Assembly (NCBI RefSeq): GCF_000002235.5 | Contig: NW_022145545.1 | Location: forward strand, 1,367,501-1,431,500 | Length of the DNA: 64,000 nt | Direction of reading: 5' to 3' | DNA from: Strongylocentrotus purpuratus | Lineage: Eukaryota > Echinodermata > Echinoidea > Camarodonta > Strongylocentrotidae | In this document: one piece after another, positions 22,701 through 34,000 of the stretch | Position numbering within the stretch: the first letter of the stretch is position 1 | How the letters are laid out: each line of letters starts with the position of its first letter | Notes under the pieces: model-generated | The model's input: the letters and a program-made list of their open reading frames with translations, nothing else | What the model was told of the DNA's origin: nothing | The model's database searches: none | Translations under genes and position numbers: made by a program

Positions 22701-25282
22701 TCCATCTTCTTTGAAACAGCATTAATGTGAGACAAGTGACCAAAGAAGAAACTAAATTAAGAAAAAATAGAAACAGGATTCAAAACAATTGCATAATTTC
22801 TTCCAACATTATTATTTTAACAAGTTTTAGTTTTACAGCGAAGTATTTCAGTAACTATTTAATTAATAGCTGCTACACAAGAACGTTTACACTATATTGA
22901 TGTTGTTTTATTGTCTTCGAAATGTTTTCTCAATTTGAACTACATAGAAAGTGGTTACTGTCTATTTTTGACATAAGCTTATTTATTAAATCTTCATTCT
23001 GGCGATTTTTTAATCAATATTCAAATCTCTGTGTCACTTTACTTTATAAGCATTGCATCATTAGTCTATGGAATACCGCATTGTAATTTCTTTAAAAAAA
23101 TAAAGTGAAATTGAATTGATCAATAGTTAACCATTCACTTATAGATATAATTTGATGTTAATATATATAGCATCTCATTACATACACTGTAGGAATATTG
23201 AAGGGAATGAAATGAGTCTTTCCATATTAATTTGAGACTTGACTGGACATTATAACCCAAACCATGAAGTCCAAATTTGAATAAATCATTATTAAAAGCT
23301 GAATAAATATTTCGATGTGATAAGTTCTTCACACCATTACTGTATGCGTCAAAATTCTGATATGAAATATACTCGTTTATACAAACTGTTATATATATGT
23401 TATATATTTATTCATGAATATATTTATACAAACTTAGTATTTTATTCAATATCTGTGTTAGTGCACTGAGAAGGTAATTTCAACGCTTTAAGTCAAAAAT
23501 TATTCGATACCAAGCAAACTGTCGTCGTTGTTTTTTTAATAATACAAACCGTCAACATGATTTTGATTCGCTTGGGATTATAATAATTTTGTTATTTTTG
23601 TCATAATTTAAAAACTAAAAATTCCAGTTGCTACATCTTGTATTCACTTACATGTACATGTAGAATGAACATCATATTATGAAACGACATGACAAATGTA
23701 GCTACACCGAAAATTCATATACTCTGACAAGCAACAAAATTACACACGCATGTAGAACAGCATAATTTAAAGGCATCGTTTAACAATGTTAAATCTTAGA
23801 CGCACGGCCCTACGTGCTGCAAGTGTCTGTGATATGGTGTAATATTGAAGCCCTAAATTTATCGCGCTTTATAAAATAATGATCAGGAAATTAAAAATCC
23901 TTGAGTAACCGGTTTTATCATACTCGTTTTTCCAATAGACTGTAGTGTTATGAAAACCGTTTGGCAAACGCAAAATTTGGTTATGATGTTCAATCATAAA
24001 TATCTTGAAAATCAGACATGCGATCGGCTTTTAAAAGTCATGAAGTTCATGACTGACCTAAAGGTTTATAATTATCATTGAGCATGAGCTAAATCCAGGA
24101 TTTTGTTTCAGAATCTGAGGCAAAGTTACCGGATCTCTTCAATAGAAGCGCCTAGAGAATATCTTGATATGGAGGGGAAGTGGAGTATTGTGGAGGGGAA
24201 GTGGAGTATTGTGCAGGCGGGAAAGGGAGGAGCTAAAACATTCTTTCTGCTTTTTATGCCAGAAGGATTTCGAAAAGTTCAAGAACTTACAGATTTGCCA
24301 ACGGAGAGTTTGAAAGGGGTCACAGAGTCACAGGGTCATTACACATTCATACACTCACACCCACGGTATATATATATATATATAGCGGAGATATGTGCAC
24401 AAACACACATATACATGTATATTGACATATATGCTGTATATAATTATATACAGCGAGAGTAAAGGTTTTTTTTTAACAGAACGTTGCAGTGATTCATAAT
24501 GTTAAAAGTACATACCAGTAGTGTAGAAATGATATATGACCATGTTATATTTAATATATAAATATGTTTATGTATGTATGTACTCAATATTTTGTATGTA
24601 TGATATCCGGGTACATGTGTGTGCGTGTTCGTTAGTTTACGTTAGGGAGGTGTTACACTTCCCTGTTTACGTGTTAAAAAGTATGAATACAAAATATATG
24701 GTCTCATATCTTTTCTACACTAGCTACAGTTATATATGCACCTTTCACGTTGTGAATTACCGCCGGCCGCCTGCGTACCACGATTCTGTTCAAGAAATCC
24801 CTCTACTACTCTCGCTGTAATGTACATGTATATACAATGTACACAATGGCAATAGGATAACAGCTAGGTCTTAAATATATTTTTACGGGTCATATTCTGG
24901 TCTGTTTACTAAAGGGAAGGGACCTGTGCTGATCATTATTCTGCTTCTAATATAAGTTTACATTATTTAAGCTCATTCCCAGATGAAGGAAAACCTACTA
25001 CACTCCCTGCCATTTATACAACACACTACACTGAGCAAAACGGTAAACAGAAAGCGATCCATTGGTTCATAGTGCAGCTATATCAGCAACAAACATTAAA
25101 GTACGTTTGTTTATCAATTAATAACTATTAGCCTACCTTGTAGGTCGCGGGCAAGGCAAATGTCCATATTTCCCGTTAAATCGGTACAACAGCCACGAAA
25201 ACACCACAAACGCAACACCAACGGTCGAAGTAATGACCAAGAGTGCATAGAGTAATATTCTAAACCCGGCATTCAGCTCCAT
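10844..25282 (-). CDS. CYP46A1-like cytochrome P450, right copy
   Basis: A microsomal P450 closest, by eye, to CYP46A1 (cholesterol 24-hydroxylase family); the substrate is an inference. Exons, all with phase agreement: 25282-25137 (ER anchor, Pro hinge), exon 2 not located, 21503-21422, 20441-20281 (GLVSQVNHEKWHTRRALL, helix C WxxxR), 18467-18330, 18010-17897, 17403-17169 (DILTCILQAEDD to FGTFFVAG, helix I), 16317-16245 (QETTSN completes the I-helix motif), 14408-14324, 13569-13459 (KETMR, the ExxR motif), 12609-12521 (FNPDRFIP), 11631-11559 (heme loop FAIGQRNCIG with the Cys ligand), 10984-10844 (stop TAA). Total length would be about 505-510 aa, as in the family. Exon 5 lacks one base in a C run (18404-18401 on the plus strand as G), giving an in-frame stop. 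An in-frame upstream ATG at 25339 would add 19 residues that the left copy lacks. Introns carry many repeats. Confidence 0.9.
11040..11300. repeat. (AGT)n microsatellite in last P450 intron
   Basis: Interrupted trinucleotide array of TAG/GTA units in the intron between the heme-loop exon and the last exon. Confidence 0.85.
11522..11550. repeat. (GA)n and poly-G beside a splice donor
   Basis: On the P450 strand this is a C run followed by (CT)n, starting 9 bases after the exon that ends at 11559. Confidence 0.8.
11700..11905. repeat. (AAT)n microsatellite
   Basis: About 200 bp of AAT/GAT units with interruptions, in the last P450 intron. Confidence 0.9.
12175..12322. mobile_element. Decayed MITE, family shared with 41871
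   Basis: Its right end (AATCAGGTTTGACTGTACTA) and an internal block around 'tggtttcaatgaggaaccat' match the element at 41871-42049. The left end is degraded. A poly-C run precedes it at 12140-12150. Confidence 0.6.
13285..13402 (+). mobile_element. LINE 3' end with (ATT)n tail
   Basis: The block 'gtaaagcgcttagagacggt' is followed by 'aggcgttatataaatccaga' and an (ATT)n tail at 13381-13402. This is the typical 3' untranslated end of CR1/L2-like LINEs. It lies just before the P450 ExxR exon, antisense to it. Confidence 0.65.
13738..13765. repeat. (TA)n microsatellite
   Basis: About 26 bp of TA units in a P450 intron. Confidence 0.85.
14860..15200. mobile_element. MITE family member 1 of 4
   Basis: Shares a block around 'cagaatctgaaacaaaatcc' and 'ggatttagctcatgctgcaa', and a far end 'attacaccatatcacag', with elements at 23770-24133 (opposite orientation), 45316-45691 (opposite) and 54348-54662. 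It is non-coding and lies in a P450 intron. Confidence 0.75.
15247..15400. mobile_element. Palindromic MITE
   Basis: A nearly perfect long inverted repeat: one arm begins 'cccgttgcacaaaacttacc' at about 15250, and the other ends 'ggtaagatgcaacgggccc' near 15401. The arms hold several copies of 'accatcaatggtaa' and the spacer is about 30 bp. Predicted peptides on both strands are nearly identical because of the symmetry, so none is a gene. Confidence 0.85.
15401..15550 (+). pseudogene. LINE ORF2 C-terminal scrap with tail
   Basis: Reads ELSEVKAAMLDRNVWKAITARAV, followed by DPT and a stop, on the plus strand. This ending resembles endonuclease/reverse transcriptase proteins of LINEs ('DR..W' near the C terminus). 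It is followed by a short tandem tail of AAGT/AAGC units at 15533-15550. Confidence 0.55.
15604..16110. mobile_element. MITE with TAGGGACTTTTAGATT termini
   Basis: An about 505-bp element bounded by inverted AGGGACTTTTAGATT ends, with a central hairpin around 15810-15890 (arms contain 'gtagaacaggtg'). It is the same family as the inner element at 5421-5893, in reverse orientation. It sits in the P450 intron between exons 8 and 9. Confidence 0.85.
18180..18275. repeat. (GA)n tract with poly-G
   Basis: Purine-rich microsatellite in the P450 intron after exon 5 (pyrimidine-rich on the gene's strand). Confidence 0.9.
18550..19235. repeat. Long (ACT)n microsatellite in P450 intron
   Basis: Nearly 700 bp of interrupted ACT/ATT/CTT triplets in the intron between exons 4 and 5. 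It creates open frames of up to 252 codons made almost only of Thr, Leu, Ser or Val. They have no complexity, start context or homology and are not genes. Confidence 0.95.
19240..19346. repeat. Host repeat without the 400-bp MITE (empty site)
   Basis: The sequence from 'gtctgtcaaaaatgacactcc' to 'gtgattcaagaaagaaggta' matches both flanks of the element at 59200-59725, but without the 59267-59668 insert. It also borders a triplet microsatellite, as the other copy does. Confidence 0.75.
19560..19765. repeat. Second (ACT)/(ACG) triplet array
   Basis: Interrupted array of ACT, ACG and GCT triplets in the same P450 intron, with a pure run near 19720-19757. Confidence 0.85.
20107..20256. mobile_element. 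Short MITE, family shared with 42945
   Basis: Ends are inverted: 'ggacccgtttcataaaattt' and 'aactttgtgaaatagggccc'. The interior has 'ttatcag'/'gattgaca' blocks as in 42945-43093. It lies 25 bp from the donor of P450 exon 4. Confidence 0.7.
20460..20720 (-). mobile_element. Possible LINE 3' end with (AAT)n tail
   Basis: On the minus strand a 'gggcattcttttcaggcagt' block, with 'gccaccctggtaaaagaa' after it, precedes an AT-rich triplet tail near 20462-20480. The layout is like other LINE 3' ends in the window. Assignment is tentative. Confidence 0.4.
20937..21333. mobile_element. MITE with TTTAAAGATAAA termini
   Basis: An about 395-bp element whose ends are inverted repeats of TTTAAAGATAAAGTTGAGTTCT. 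It aligns along its length with 59267-59668 and partly with 1500-1725. It lies in the P450 intron after exon 3. Confidence 0.85.
21590..22075. mobile_element. GC-rich MITE with CCGTACGG-type motifs
   Basis: A GC-rich island in AT-rich DNA, bounded by TAGGTTCGCC and an imperfect inverse ending 'ggcaaatgtgaccta'. The interior is dense in CCGTACGG/GCCGTACGG words and CpG. It lies in P450 intron DNA; open frames on both strands are symmetrical by-products. Confidence 0.65.
22120..22335. repeat. Poly-C/poly-G block with short MITE remnant
   Basis: C run 22126-22141, then 'aaaggggaagtacaccctga' (a word I associate with a common sea urchin repeat; recollection only), then several 'ggggtaattgtcc' repeats and a G run at 22219-22230. 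Confidence 0.5.
22441..22624. mobile_element. MITE with GGCCCGAATT termini
   Basis: Inverted ends 'ggcccgaatttacaaaggag' and 'ctcctttgtgaattcgggcc', interior with 'aaacgcgtcaaaacgcgtc'. It interrupts the duplicated intron DNA; the left copy near 200-215 lacks it. Confidence 0.85.
22625..23160. repeat. Right copy of duplicated intron block
   Basis: Partner of about 205-700 near the left edge, with moderate divergence and small indels. It supports tandem duplication of the P450 locus with an offset of about 20.8-22.4 kb, depending on later insertions. Confidence 0.7.
23770..24135. mobile_element. MITE family member 2 of 4
   Basis: Starts 'tttaaaggcatcgtttaaca' and ends 'cagaatctgaggcaaagtta'. 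It is the reverse orientation of 14860-15200 and parallel to 45316-45691. Confidence 0.75.
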
Positions 25283-25995
25283 TTTAGATTGTCTTTCCAG
25301 CAGCGCAGAGTCGGACCAGAGAGCATTCACTTCACTCATATATCTTGAGAATATGATGTTATGCCAGTATGTGGAGCGTATGAATGTACCTTACTGAGAT
25401 CCGTGTGTTGAGTTATAACCGGCCCGTTCACCCGAGTCCAGTTGCGTTGATCCGTAGACATTTTTGCTTTTGTTCAAGAACGATGACAATAGCACAATAG
25501 GTGGAGAGTCGGCCCCATGCATGGTAACAATTTGATTTAAGGTATGAATTCATTTATCCGTGCGGTATGTGAGGATTCGGGGTACCACTAAACAAAACAA
25601 ATTTTCTGTACAATTCTAAAAAAGGATTGACGAGCCAGCACTCACAATTGGCAACACTCCGTCAGTTAAAACATTGAGGATAAGGGAGAAAAAGAATACC
25701 TAAATATTGGAATGATAAACTTTTCAAAAAATGTCCTTTTGAAAATTTGAATGCTAAAAATCAAACTCGCGTGTTGAAATTTTTATTGAGTTCACTTAGG
25801 AATCATATGGTATTATTCCAAGAAAAACTGATTAAACCTATTTTCTTGCTCAAATCTGTCGAAGATGAAGAGGAGGAGGGGCTATATGTTAATTGATATT
25901 TAATACTTTCTTTACTTGAATAATGCTATTGAGTAAAAATGCAATCAATTTGATAGTGCGCTTCGATGACTCAAAAAGTTAAAATTGCATTGCAT

Positions 25996-26452
25996 TAAAG
26001 GTAATACAAAGTTTTGGTATCATGAATTTTGTTCAATGAACAAATTGGAAACATATGCGATCCTACAATATTCAGTGATCGTTGTCGCAGTTGAAATCTA
26101 GTCTAAAGTTATGAAATTGTGAACAATAAACTCTTTATGTTGTATACCTCCCTCTCAAGATCAAGATATTGATTAAGCTATAAAACAATGTTTCTTGACT
26201 CAAATCGACCAATTAGTCAATCCCGTTTGGAGATTTTCATAGTCACAGCTACCATTGTACGGCCGTAGGCGCTATTTGAAATTTATCATAATTTACCGGG
26301 AGCACCGGTAAATTTTTATATTAAACTTTTCCCGAAAGCAGAAGTGTTTTAGGGGCTAAATTGTCTAAGGGCATCCAAATATATCAACATTTTAAAGAAT
26401 CACTATCCACCCATTTTTTTAAATTTCCCAAACTTTGTATTACCTTTAATAA
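25996..26452. mobile_element. MITE present only in right P450 copy
   Basis: Inverted ends TTAAAGGTAATACAAAGTTT and its partner near 26430-26452. In the left copy the flanking sequence around 5255-5275 is continuous. It lies about 0.7 kb upstream of the P450 start. Confidence 0.8.
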
Positions 26453-27154
26453 TTTTATTGTCTGACTGTCTTCAGATCGGTATATATTTCAACTTTAGAA
26501 CCAAACTCTCGAATAAAAAAAATAGAAGAAATGAGGCGGACCAACAGAAGGAAGGAGGAGGGACGAGAAATTAGACATTAAATCTATTTGGTGATGAAGT
26601 GTTATTTCTAGCATTATAAAATGCCATAAGTTTTCACTTGGTTGCAAAACTTAGATTCCCCAAAGTTGATATTTTCTCAGCCCCCCTCGAGAAATTGTAC
26701 CCGTATGTTTTTTCACCTGCTGTTTATCTTTTAATGCGTGTCTCTTAATTTATACACATTGAGTAGGTTAATGAATTCTAGACTATATATAGCTTCGGTC
26801 ACAACTTCCGATTGCTTTCACAACACTTCCCATCTTTCCGTTCAACGCAGATTAGGGGATTGGGTACTCCATTTTTGTCGAAGCCTTGGAATGAATTCAT
26901 CCTTCTTACCCGATATAAATAGCAAAAAAAAGAGTTTTGTGGGTGAGATTACCTGATTGTATTGTTTGTGAATCAGGCGTACCCTACACAAGCGTATGCT
27001 TACTGGCATCAGGCATCCTTTCTTGCTTGCCAGTGTAAATGTTTAAAAATAAAACAGACGCACGCTCTGTAAAAGTGGAAAACATTTCTTCCCTCGGATG
27101 TGCAATGAGCATTTTTTCTCTCGCTCAACGGGGTAAGGGGGGGGGGGAGTAGTG

Positions 27155-27572
27155 TGTACCAGTGGCGGATCCAGGGGGGGGCCGGGGGGCCCGGGGGGCC
27201 CGCCCCCCCCCCCCCTTGAGATGTAAAATCACGTGATTTTTACCTTTTTGGGGGGGTTGGGCCCCCCCCCCCTGGCGCTCAAGGGGGGGGGGGGTGCAAA
27301 TTGAAATTTTTTTTGAGGATAAAAAAAAAAATGTGCTCACTACCCCCCCCCCCCCCCCCCCCCCCACTGAGCGAATTTTTTGGCCGGCGCGTTTTTCAAA
27401 TTTTCGGGAGCAAAAAAAAAAAAAAAAAAAAAAATGTGCTCTGTACCCAACCCCCCCCCCCCCCCCCCCCACCCCACTCAGCGACTTTTCGGCCGGCGCG
27501 ATGTTCAAATTTCCGGGAGCTAAAAAAAAAAAGTTGGGCCCCCTCCCCTAAGAAATCCTGGATCCGCGCCTG
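27155..27572. mobile_element. Decayed element with poly-C, poly-A and GGATCC ends
   Basis: Bounded by 'gtggcggatccagg' (about 27162) and 'aatcctggatccgcgcctgg' (about 27553-27572). Inside, two units of C run, then 'actgagcgaattttt' or a close relative, then 'ggccggcgcg' and an A run are repeated. The same family is at 52150-52478. Confidence 0.7.
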
Positions 27573-27574
27573 GT

Positions 27575-30500
27575 GTGTACTATTTTTTGTTTACAATTCC
27601 CCCACCCCCTGCGTAATCGCCTGGCTGTGAGAGGCCCGACTGTTTTTATAGGCTCAAGTATAGAAACAGCTAGCCAGGCCTCGAATATTAAAGCAATCGG
27701 TATAATTTTTTTTTACCGAATTGACCCAAAAATCTACCAAGAATTATACCTTATCCCTTTCTTCAGTAAAGATTGGTTAAAACATCACAAAAAATCTGAG
27801 ACACTGTCTGTACATCTTCGCTGGAAAGATGAATGAATGTTACAATCATTTGGGAACGCAGACAAAAAGCACTGTATGGTATCCGCGCTCGCATAATGTA
27901 AGTTTTAACACGTAAGCCATGGCATCTCATCAAAATGTTACTATTTTCACGGTACCCGGAATCTTGAGTTAATCTCACTCATGAACTATTGACCATTACT
28001 GGCATTGTTCGTTTCTTACTGCGGGAATGGCTAAAATCACGACTCTAATTTCGACCAATCAGATGGCTAGATTTCTAAAGAGATGTATATAAAATATATG
28101 TTCAGCAATAAGCACTATTCAGTAATTAAATAAAACTCCGCCACCGCTAAGTTCCCTTCTCCTGATGTTTACCGCAATGCCAAATTGTCAACTGCCTCTT
28201 GCTTCACAGGACAGTTGCTTCAAAATATTTCAGAAGTTTATGGATACATAATGCTGTGTAGAAAGTGTTTGAATCAGCACTCTGCATAATTTTATCCAGG
28301 TAAAACCCATTACCTTATCCTTCAACCCCCCCCCCCCCCACACACACACACACCACATACACACAAACACGCACAAACCCACGCAGCATCACCAAAAGTT
28401 TTCCCATCATTTGCATTTTGCGTCACGCGGCTGCTAATACAATACACACTGCCTATATGTCATGATCTGACTTTATTCCGGAAGTTGGGACGGACGCATT
28501 TTTATCTCACTATTGTTTAGCGGCAACGTCACAATCGATCTGTCCAAACGTTGCAGTCTCCCGACTTAGTTCTCACAATCATTTGTTTTGAAACCGATTT
28601 ACATTGATTGACTGTAGATATTATTTTGAGGAAGCCTTGCCACAATAGTGATGACGACTCGATTTCAAAACTCCACAAATATTTACACGTGATTCAATTG
28701 TGAGCATAGGTGATATCCCAGAGCTACATGATTATAAGATTATCATACTGCGATTAATTCTGCGTATGCAGAGACCCACTGATGTACCAGTAATAATCTT
28801 CATGCTTTCTCTGTGATAGTAAAGAGGTAAGTAACATTTTCTACCTGTTATTTCATTATAATAAAAACTTATCATGACCCCTTAATCGCTTGCATTAATA
28901 AATTATGTTTACACATTAACTGATAAACATGGAAATGTAGCCTACTGTAGACATGGTCAATGCTGCAGTGTTTGCAAAATATATTTGCAAAATTTGCATT
29001 ATTTCATTGAATTGTGCCCTGGTAGTCTTGTAAAGCACAGTTTTATGGAACTTCAGTGTTAAATATATTTGCATAATAACAATTGTATGTATCTCGATAA
29101 TTATAATTGATGCATGATTACAAATCAGTTTTACAATCAATCAGCACGGCAGATATCAATCAATATCTTAATATTTCATTTTGTTCTCTCTCTCTTTCTC
29201 TCACCCCTCTCCATACTCTTAATATGTCTCCCTTCCTCTTTACATCCTTTTCATACTCCTTTTCTCTTACTAATTTGGTGTGCACCCCATCATTGAGCAC
29301 ACTGAAGAAAATGCACCGACACTCACAACTGCATAGTTAAGTCCAATATTCAAGTGAGCTTATCAGAATCTCAATGAGAATTAATGCATCTGTATATTTG
29401 AGTACATGATTGTTATCGCTATTTCTGTTAGAAATACCAAGAATCCTGTGTGTACGGGGATTTTAAAAACCTTTTTGTTTCGATTTGCTTCTTTTCTATA
29501 TTATGTGCCTCGCTGAAAAGCGTTAATGATCATTTATGGCCTAGTGTGAGCCAAGCCTTAAGGGGCTCTGACAAAGCTTTGTGCACCGATCTTACTGGGT
29601 TCATAAAAAAAGTTAATTAACCAGGCCATTTGTGATCGGTAGATGGAGGTTATGGAAGGGGTCCCATTGCCTTCTTTTAATATCCATTTCATTCACCTCT
29701 TTGCCTCTCTCCATTTTTTAATTTAAAAAAATCTTTCCACCGTGCCTGTGCCCTTATGACCTACGTAGCTACGCCACAAAAAACCGTATCTCAAGTACAA
29801 CGTGTAGCCGCATTTTGCAGTTTCCTGCTGCTGTCAACTACCATTTACCCAGCGATATGGTATATGATATTTGATCAATATTGTAAAATGAATGTAAACA
29901 CAACTTTGTGTGTTCTAATAAGGACTTTGGTATTAACATTCGCAGCCGAAAGGCAAATACGAAAGAAAAGAAAAACAATCTTTTTGGGAAGTGCAGAAGT
30001 CACAGAGGAATCCAATAAAATAATGACTCTATAATACTAATACAGAGAAACTATACACGTATTATTGAAATACGCATTCCGTCGAATCATATACATTTTA
30101 AGTTTAGAAAAGTTGTTTAAAAATCGCGACGAATATACCTTATATTTTTAATTCTATTAGTCACAACAAAATACACATCAAGTTCATTGATGAAAACGAA
30201 CAATTTATTCAGTATTCTATAGCGTTAACTTTATCATGAACAACGGATGAATATAAATTAGAAGGATGAAAAAAAAGACAGTGCTATTACAGCACGTACA
30301 GGAGATATTATGTATTTTTATGATCAATAATGAGAATCAATGTCTTGAGGTAATCAAAACCTTTTAGATGACAGTTTTGTTGTGTGTACATTGGGTGGTT
30401 TTTTTGTAATCCCTGACTGCTAAGAAAACATGTGTATGCTTGAACGTAAGGAACCAGGAGACCAACGGCTTCATTCTTCGAGGTACTTGGTAATGAGAAG

Positions 30501-31040
30501 TATTGCCTTACCAAAGGGCACTAGGGCATCGAAATGGTTTCACATCTGGGTAGTTTATATTTAGGTAGTTTTGCAAAGCCTACCATTACCAAAGCCTACG
30601 ATTTACGAGACTAAGGGGCAATTCAAAAGTGATACCATTATCATCGTACTAGGTTACTCGTCATAATGTCATGTTCATATTTACACGTACGCTAGTCTGC
30701 TGTGGCATAGCCGGTGTCAGGCTGTTGGGGGGGGGGGGGCACTGTTGGCGTCATGGAGGGGCGGGGCGGGAAAGTTAGATAACGGCTAACACTTGACACT
30801 CATGTTATTTTAACCAAATTATTTACATTGGTATTATTTGTATAGTTTGTCGATTTACCAAACTCGGGTAATTAACAAAATATCCATTTGATCTGAACAT
30901 CAGGTTTTCTTGGATGTGATTATTTTAAAAACTATGCCTTTATTGTCGATATGTTATACAATTGTGATTAATTTGTCGTTTGTTTCACAGGCGATGTTTT
31001 CTGTTTGTCCCCGACGACTGTCTATCCACTGGAGAGGTTA
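27575..31040. other. Intergenic stretch, no gene seen
   Basis: AT-rich sequence with a C run and CA repeats at 28326-28380, a CT-rich patch at 29185-29210 and a G run at 30726-30740. No exon with recognisable motifs was found. It may hold the promoter or 5' UTR exons of the receptor gene that starts at 31048. Confidence 0.4.
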
Positions 31041-31047
31041 TTCAACA

Positions 31048-34000
31048 ATGGACTATTTTCACTTCCTCCTCATGGCACCTCTGTGGCTTTCTGTAGTTCT
31101 TCAGCTTTTGATATGCGTGTCAGGTATGATTAATTCTGTCATTCTTCATATTAGTTTCACTTTCGTTTGTGTCATTTGGCGTCGGAGTGACATGACCAAC
31201 ATTGACGCGGACGGCGTACGCCCTAGCTCCGGGCCTTTTGAAAACTTTGTAAAGGAAATAAAAATATGTCGTATCATACCGGTCTGCCTAGTAATTTCAA
31301 TACCCTACCCCCTTAATTTTATTTGTATTTTTAAAATCATTATTCTATTTCTGGATACGCCACTTTAATATTTATCTTCTTTAAAAGTAACTCCAGCTGA
31401 TCCAAGCGTGACTTAATATGTATGATTACTTTGTATGTTTAATGTATGTACTCTCGATCGGCATCTCTCTTTCTCTCCCCCTGTTTGTCTTATAGTATAT
31501 CTCCCATTCCCCCATCTCTTTTATTGTCTATATCCTCCTCCCTTTTCACATATTTTGTATAAATACAGCGTCGCTCGAATATGTCGGGGGGAGGGAGGGG
31601 GATCACTGTCTTCCCATTACATCAACATTGCCCTTTGTCACCATATCAATAAAGATGAAAACAAAATATTCTGTAAAAAAAAAACGTTCCGGTTTTCCTG
31701 TGAAACGTTACCAGAGCTCACAGTGTCCTTTCTTCATAATTAAGACGGGAAAAAGGATCGATGCACTCTTCTCACTAGATATAGCATTCCCTTCTCATTA
31801 TTTCCCTTTCTATTACAGCATCGACTCGCGATGTCAACATCGGAGAAAATACATTTAAGGTGTGCACCACCTCTCTATGTAACGACGTGAAGTGTGGAGA
31901 CGTACCAGGTGACCAAACCCCTTGCCATTGCGACTATGCCTGTGAGTTCTACAACGACTGTTGCGGGGATTTCGAAAGTGCTTGCTCTGCGATGGAATCT
32001 GCAGAGAGCACAAGGGGTTTCTATGAGACAGTGGACGCTTTGGAAGAAGTTGATCTGGCGTGCATCTCTCCGAATTCAGGTGCGGTAGATGCCTACTGGA
32101 TGATCCAGTCATGCCCAGATAAATGGAAGGGCGACGTTGTGCGATATAAGTGCACATCAAGGAAGCCTTCGTCAAACACTGATTTGGTGCTTCTACCGAT
32201 GGTACACGGTGGCGTTACTTACAGAAATGTATTTTGCGCTGTCTGCAATGGGATTGAGCTTAATCACGAAAATAATAGTATCACTGGATGGAAATTTGAG
32301 TTCAATTGCTTAAAGGAGTATGCTACACGTCTTGAGTCGAGAAACGTAACCCTTCAGGAACTAATTAATTCTGCAAATTGTGAACCACGTTTCTCACCTC
32401 CAACAGATGTGCCAAAAAGTAGCCTTCGCGCATGTCTAAACAATAACTATGTTGCAAGTTGCCCGACTGATGCGCCACAGAGTCTACGAGAGGGATGCAT
32501 GTCATTCAGTAGTGTCTACACAGATGATTCGACAGGTCGACTCTACAAGAATCCATACTGTCAACTTTGCAATGAGGGCGTTATAAGTACAAATCGGACG
32601 ATGAATGAACACAGTGAGTACTTGGAAAGAATTTGCTCTTCACCAGAACAGTCACTCACACCAGTCATCCAGAGCAGCGGCAGAAGCTTTGATTTTGATT
32701 TAGGAGTTGACGATGAAAGCTTCATCGACAAAGATACCGACAGCGTTTCCTTGATTCCGATCTCCGTAATTGTTGACTTTTCGGGTAAGAGCGGGGTGTC
32801 CATCTTCTATTCTGAGAACATAGTCGTAAAAAGGCAAGTGACGTGCAACGATGGTGAAGTCTTCGATCTGACATCTGATGGATGTGTAGCCGTCACCTGT
32901 GCTGACGGTTATACCCTCACTGATAGCAGGTGTGTCAGGGATTCGCCGTCGTTTAATCTCACATGTGGAAACGAAGGAGCTGATTTGGAATTATCACTGA
33001 CTGCGGTGATATTGACAGCGCTCAATGAGACATATCTTCAGTCAGATATTGATCAGTTGGACCGTCTTACGAATTGCATTGCTACCAGCCTCCTATTGTC
33101 CAACGATTCTTTAATCTTCAACGATAAGATTTCATTGGATAATAGCACTAATTATTCTGGAAGCATTTCTGACCACACGAATATCCCGCAAGAAGGACAC
33201 ATGTACATATCCGTAGAGTACAGAGTTGACGCAAAGGCCATTACGTATGCCGAACTTGAAGAATCCATCGACAGATCCCTTCTGAATGTTTATCAGTCGT
33301 CGTTGGGTTGTTCAATTCAGAAGGTTGAAATTTCACAAAGATGTATCGCAGTAGAAGGACTTCACAAATGTCAAGACGGCCATGAGGAGCTTTTAGACCC
33401 TTCATTTCAGATTTTTAATGGCACATCATTTGTTTACGATAATGAGACAGGTGATCTGTATCACCCCTATGAAACGGAGTTGGTAGCGAGCTATGATCGT
33501 CAGGATTCATTACCCATTCAGAGTTTCCATAAGAATGAAGTGGTTCGTATCTGCGATCGAGGGAATGTTCTTTCCTGTCCGTTGATAACTCGAAATGCAT
33601 CATTCTACACAACAGTTACTGGAAAGGCGCTCTTTCTGAGAGATAGGAAGACCGAGGAATTGATTGGTCCAGATGAATATATGCTGACATCAGACGGCAA
33701 CATCCAAGTCTGTGTGCCAGTGGGCTCTGGTCAAAATGGAACAGTGAACGACACTGTTGTGAAAAATTTCTTTCGGTACGACCAGTCACAGATTATTCTT
33801 AGCTATGTTGGTGTGTGTTTGTCGCTCCTTGCGCTGATCGTCACCTTTCTGACGTACAGTACCTTCCCTGTCCTCCGGCAGTGCGTCAGCAACAAACTCA
33901 TCATGATCCTCTGTGTAGCTCTATTTGCTGCTCAACTCTTCCAGTTACTGAATGGTCTTGCAACAGGGGATGAACAAACATGCATGATTGTAGCAGTCGT

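Noticed and set aside
23135..23332. 65-codon minus-strand frame in P450 intron 1
   Set aside because: Considered as the missing exon 2, but the sequence lacks the expected motif following the Pro hinge and suitable splice phases.
24103..24462. 119-codon frame with repeated GKWSIV
   Set aside because: It starts in a MITE end, holds a 21-bp tandem repeat and runs into TA repeats; no homology is recognised.
29756..30034. 92-codon frame with hydrophobic segment
   Set aside because: Isolated, with no splice partner and no recognised motif; could be chance in AT-rich DNA.
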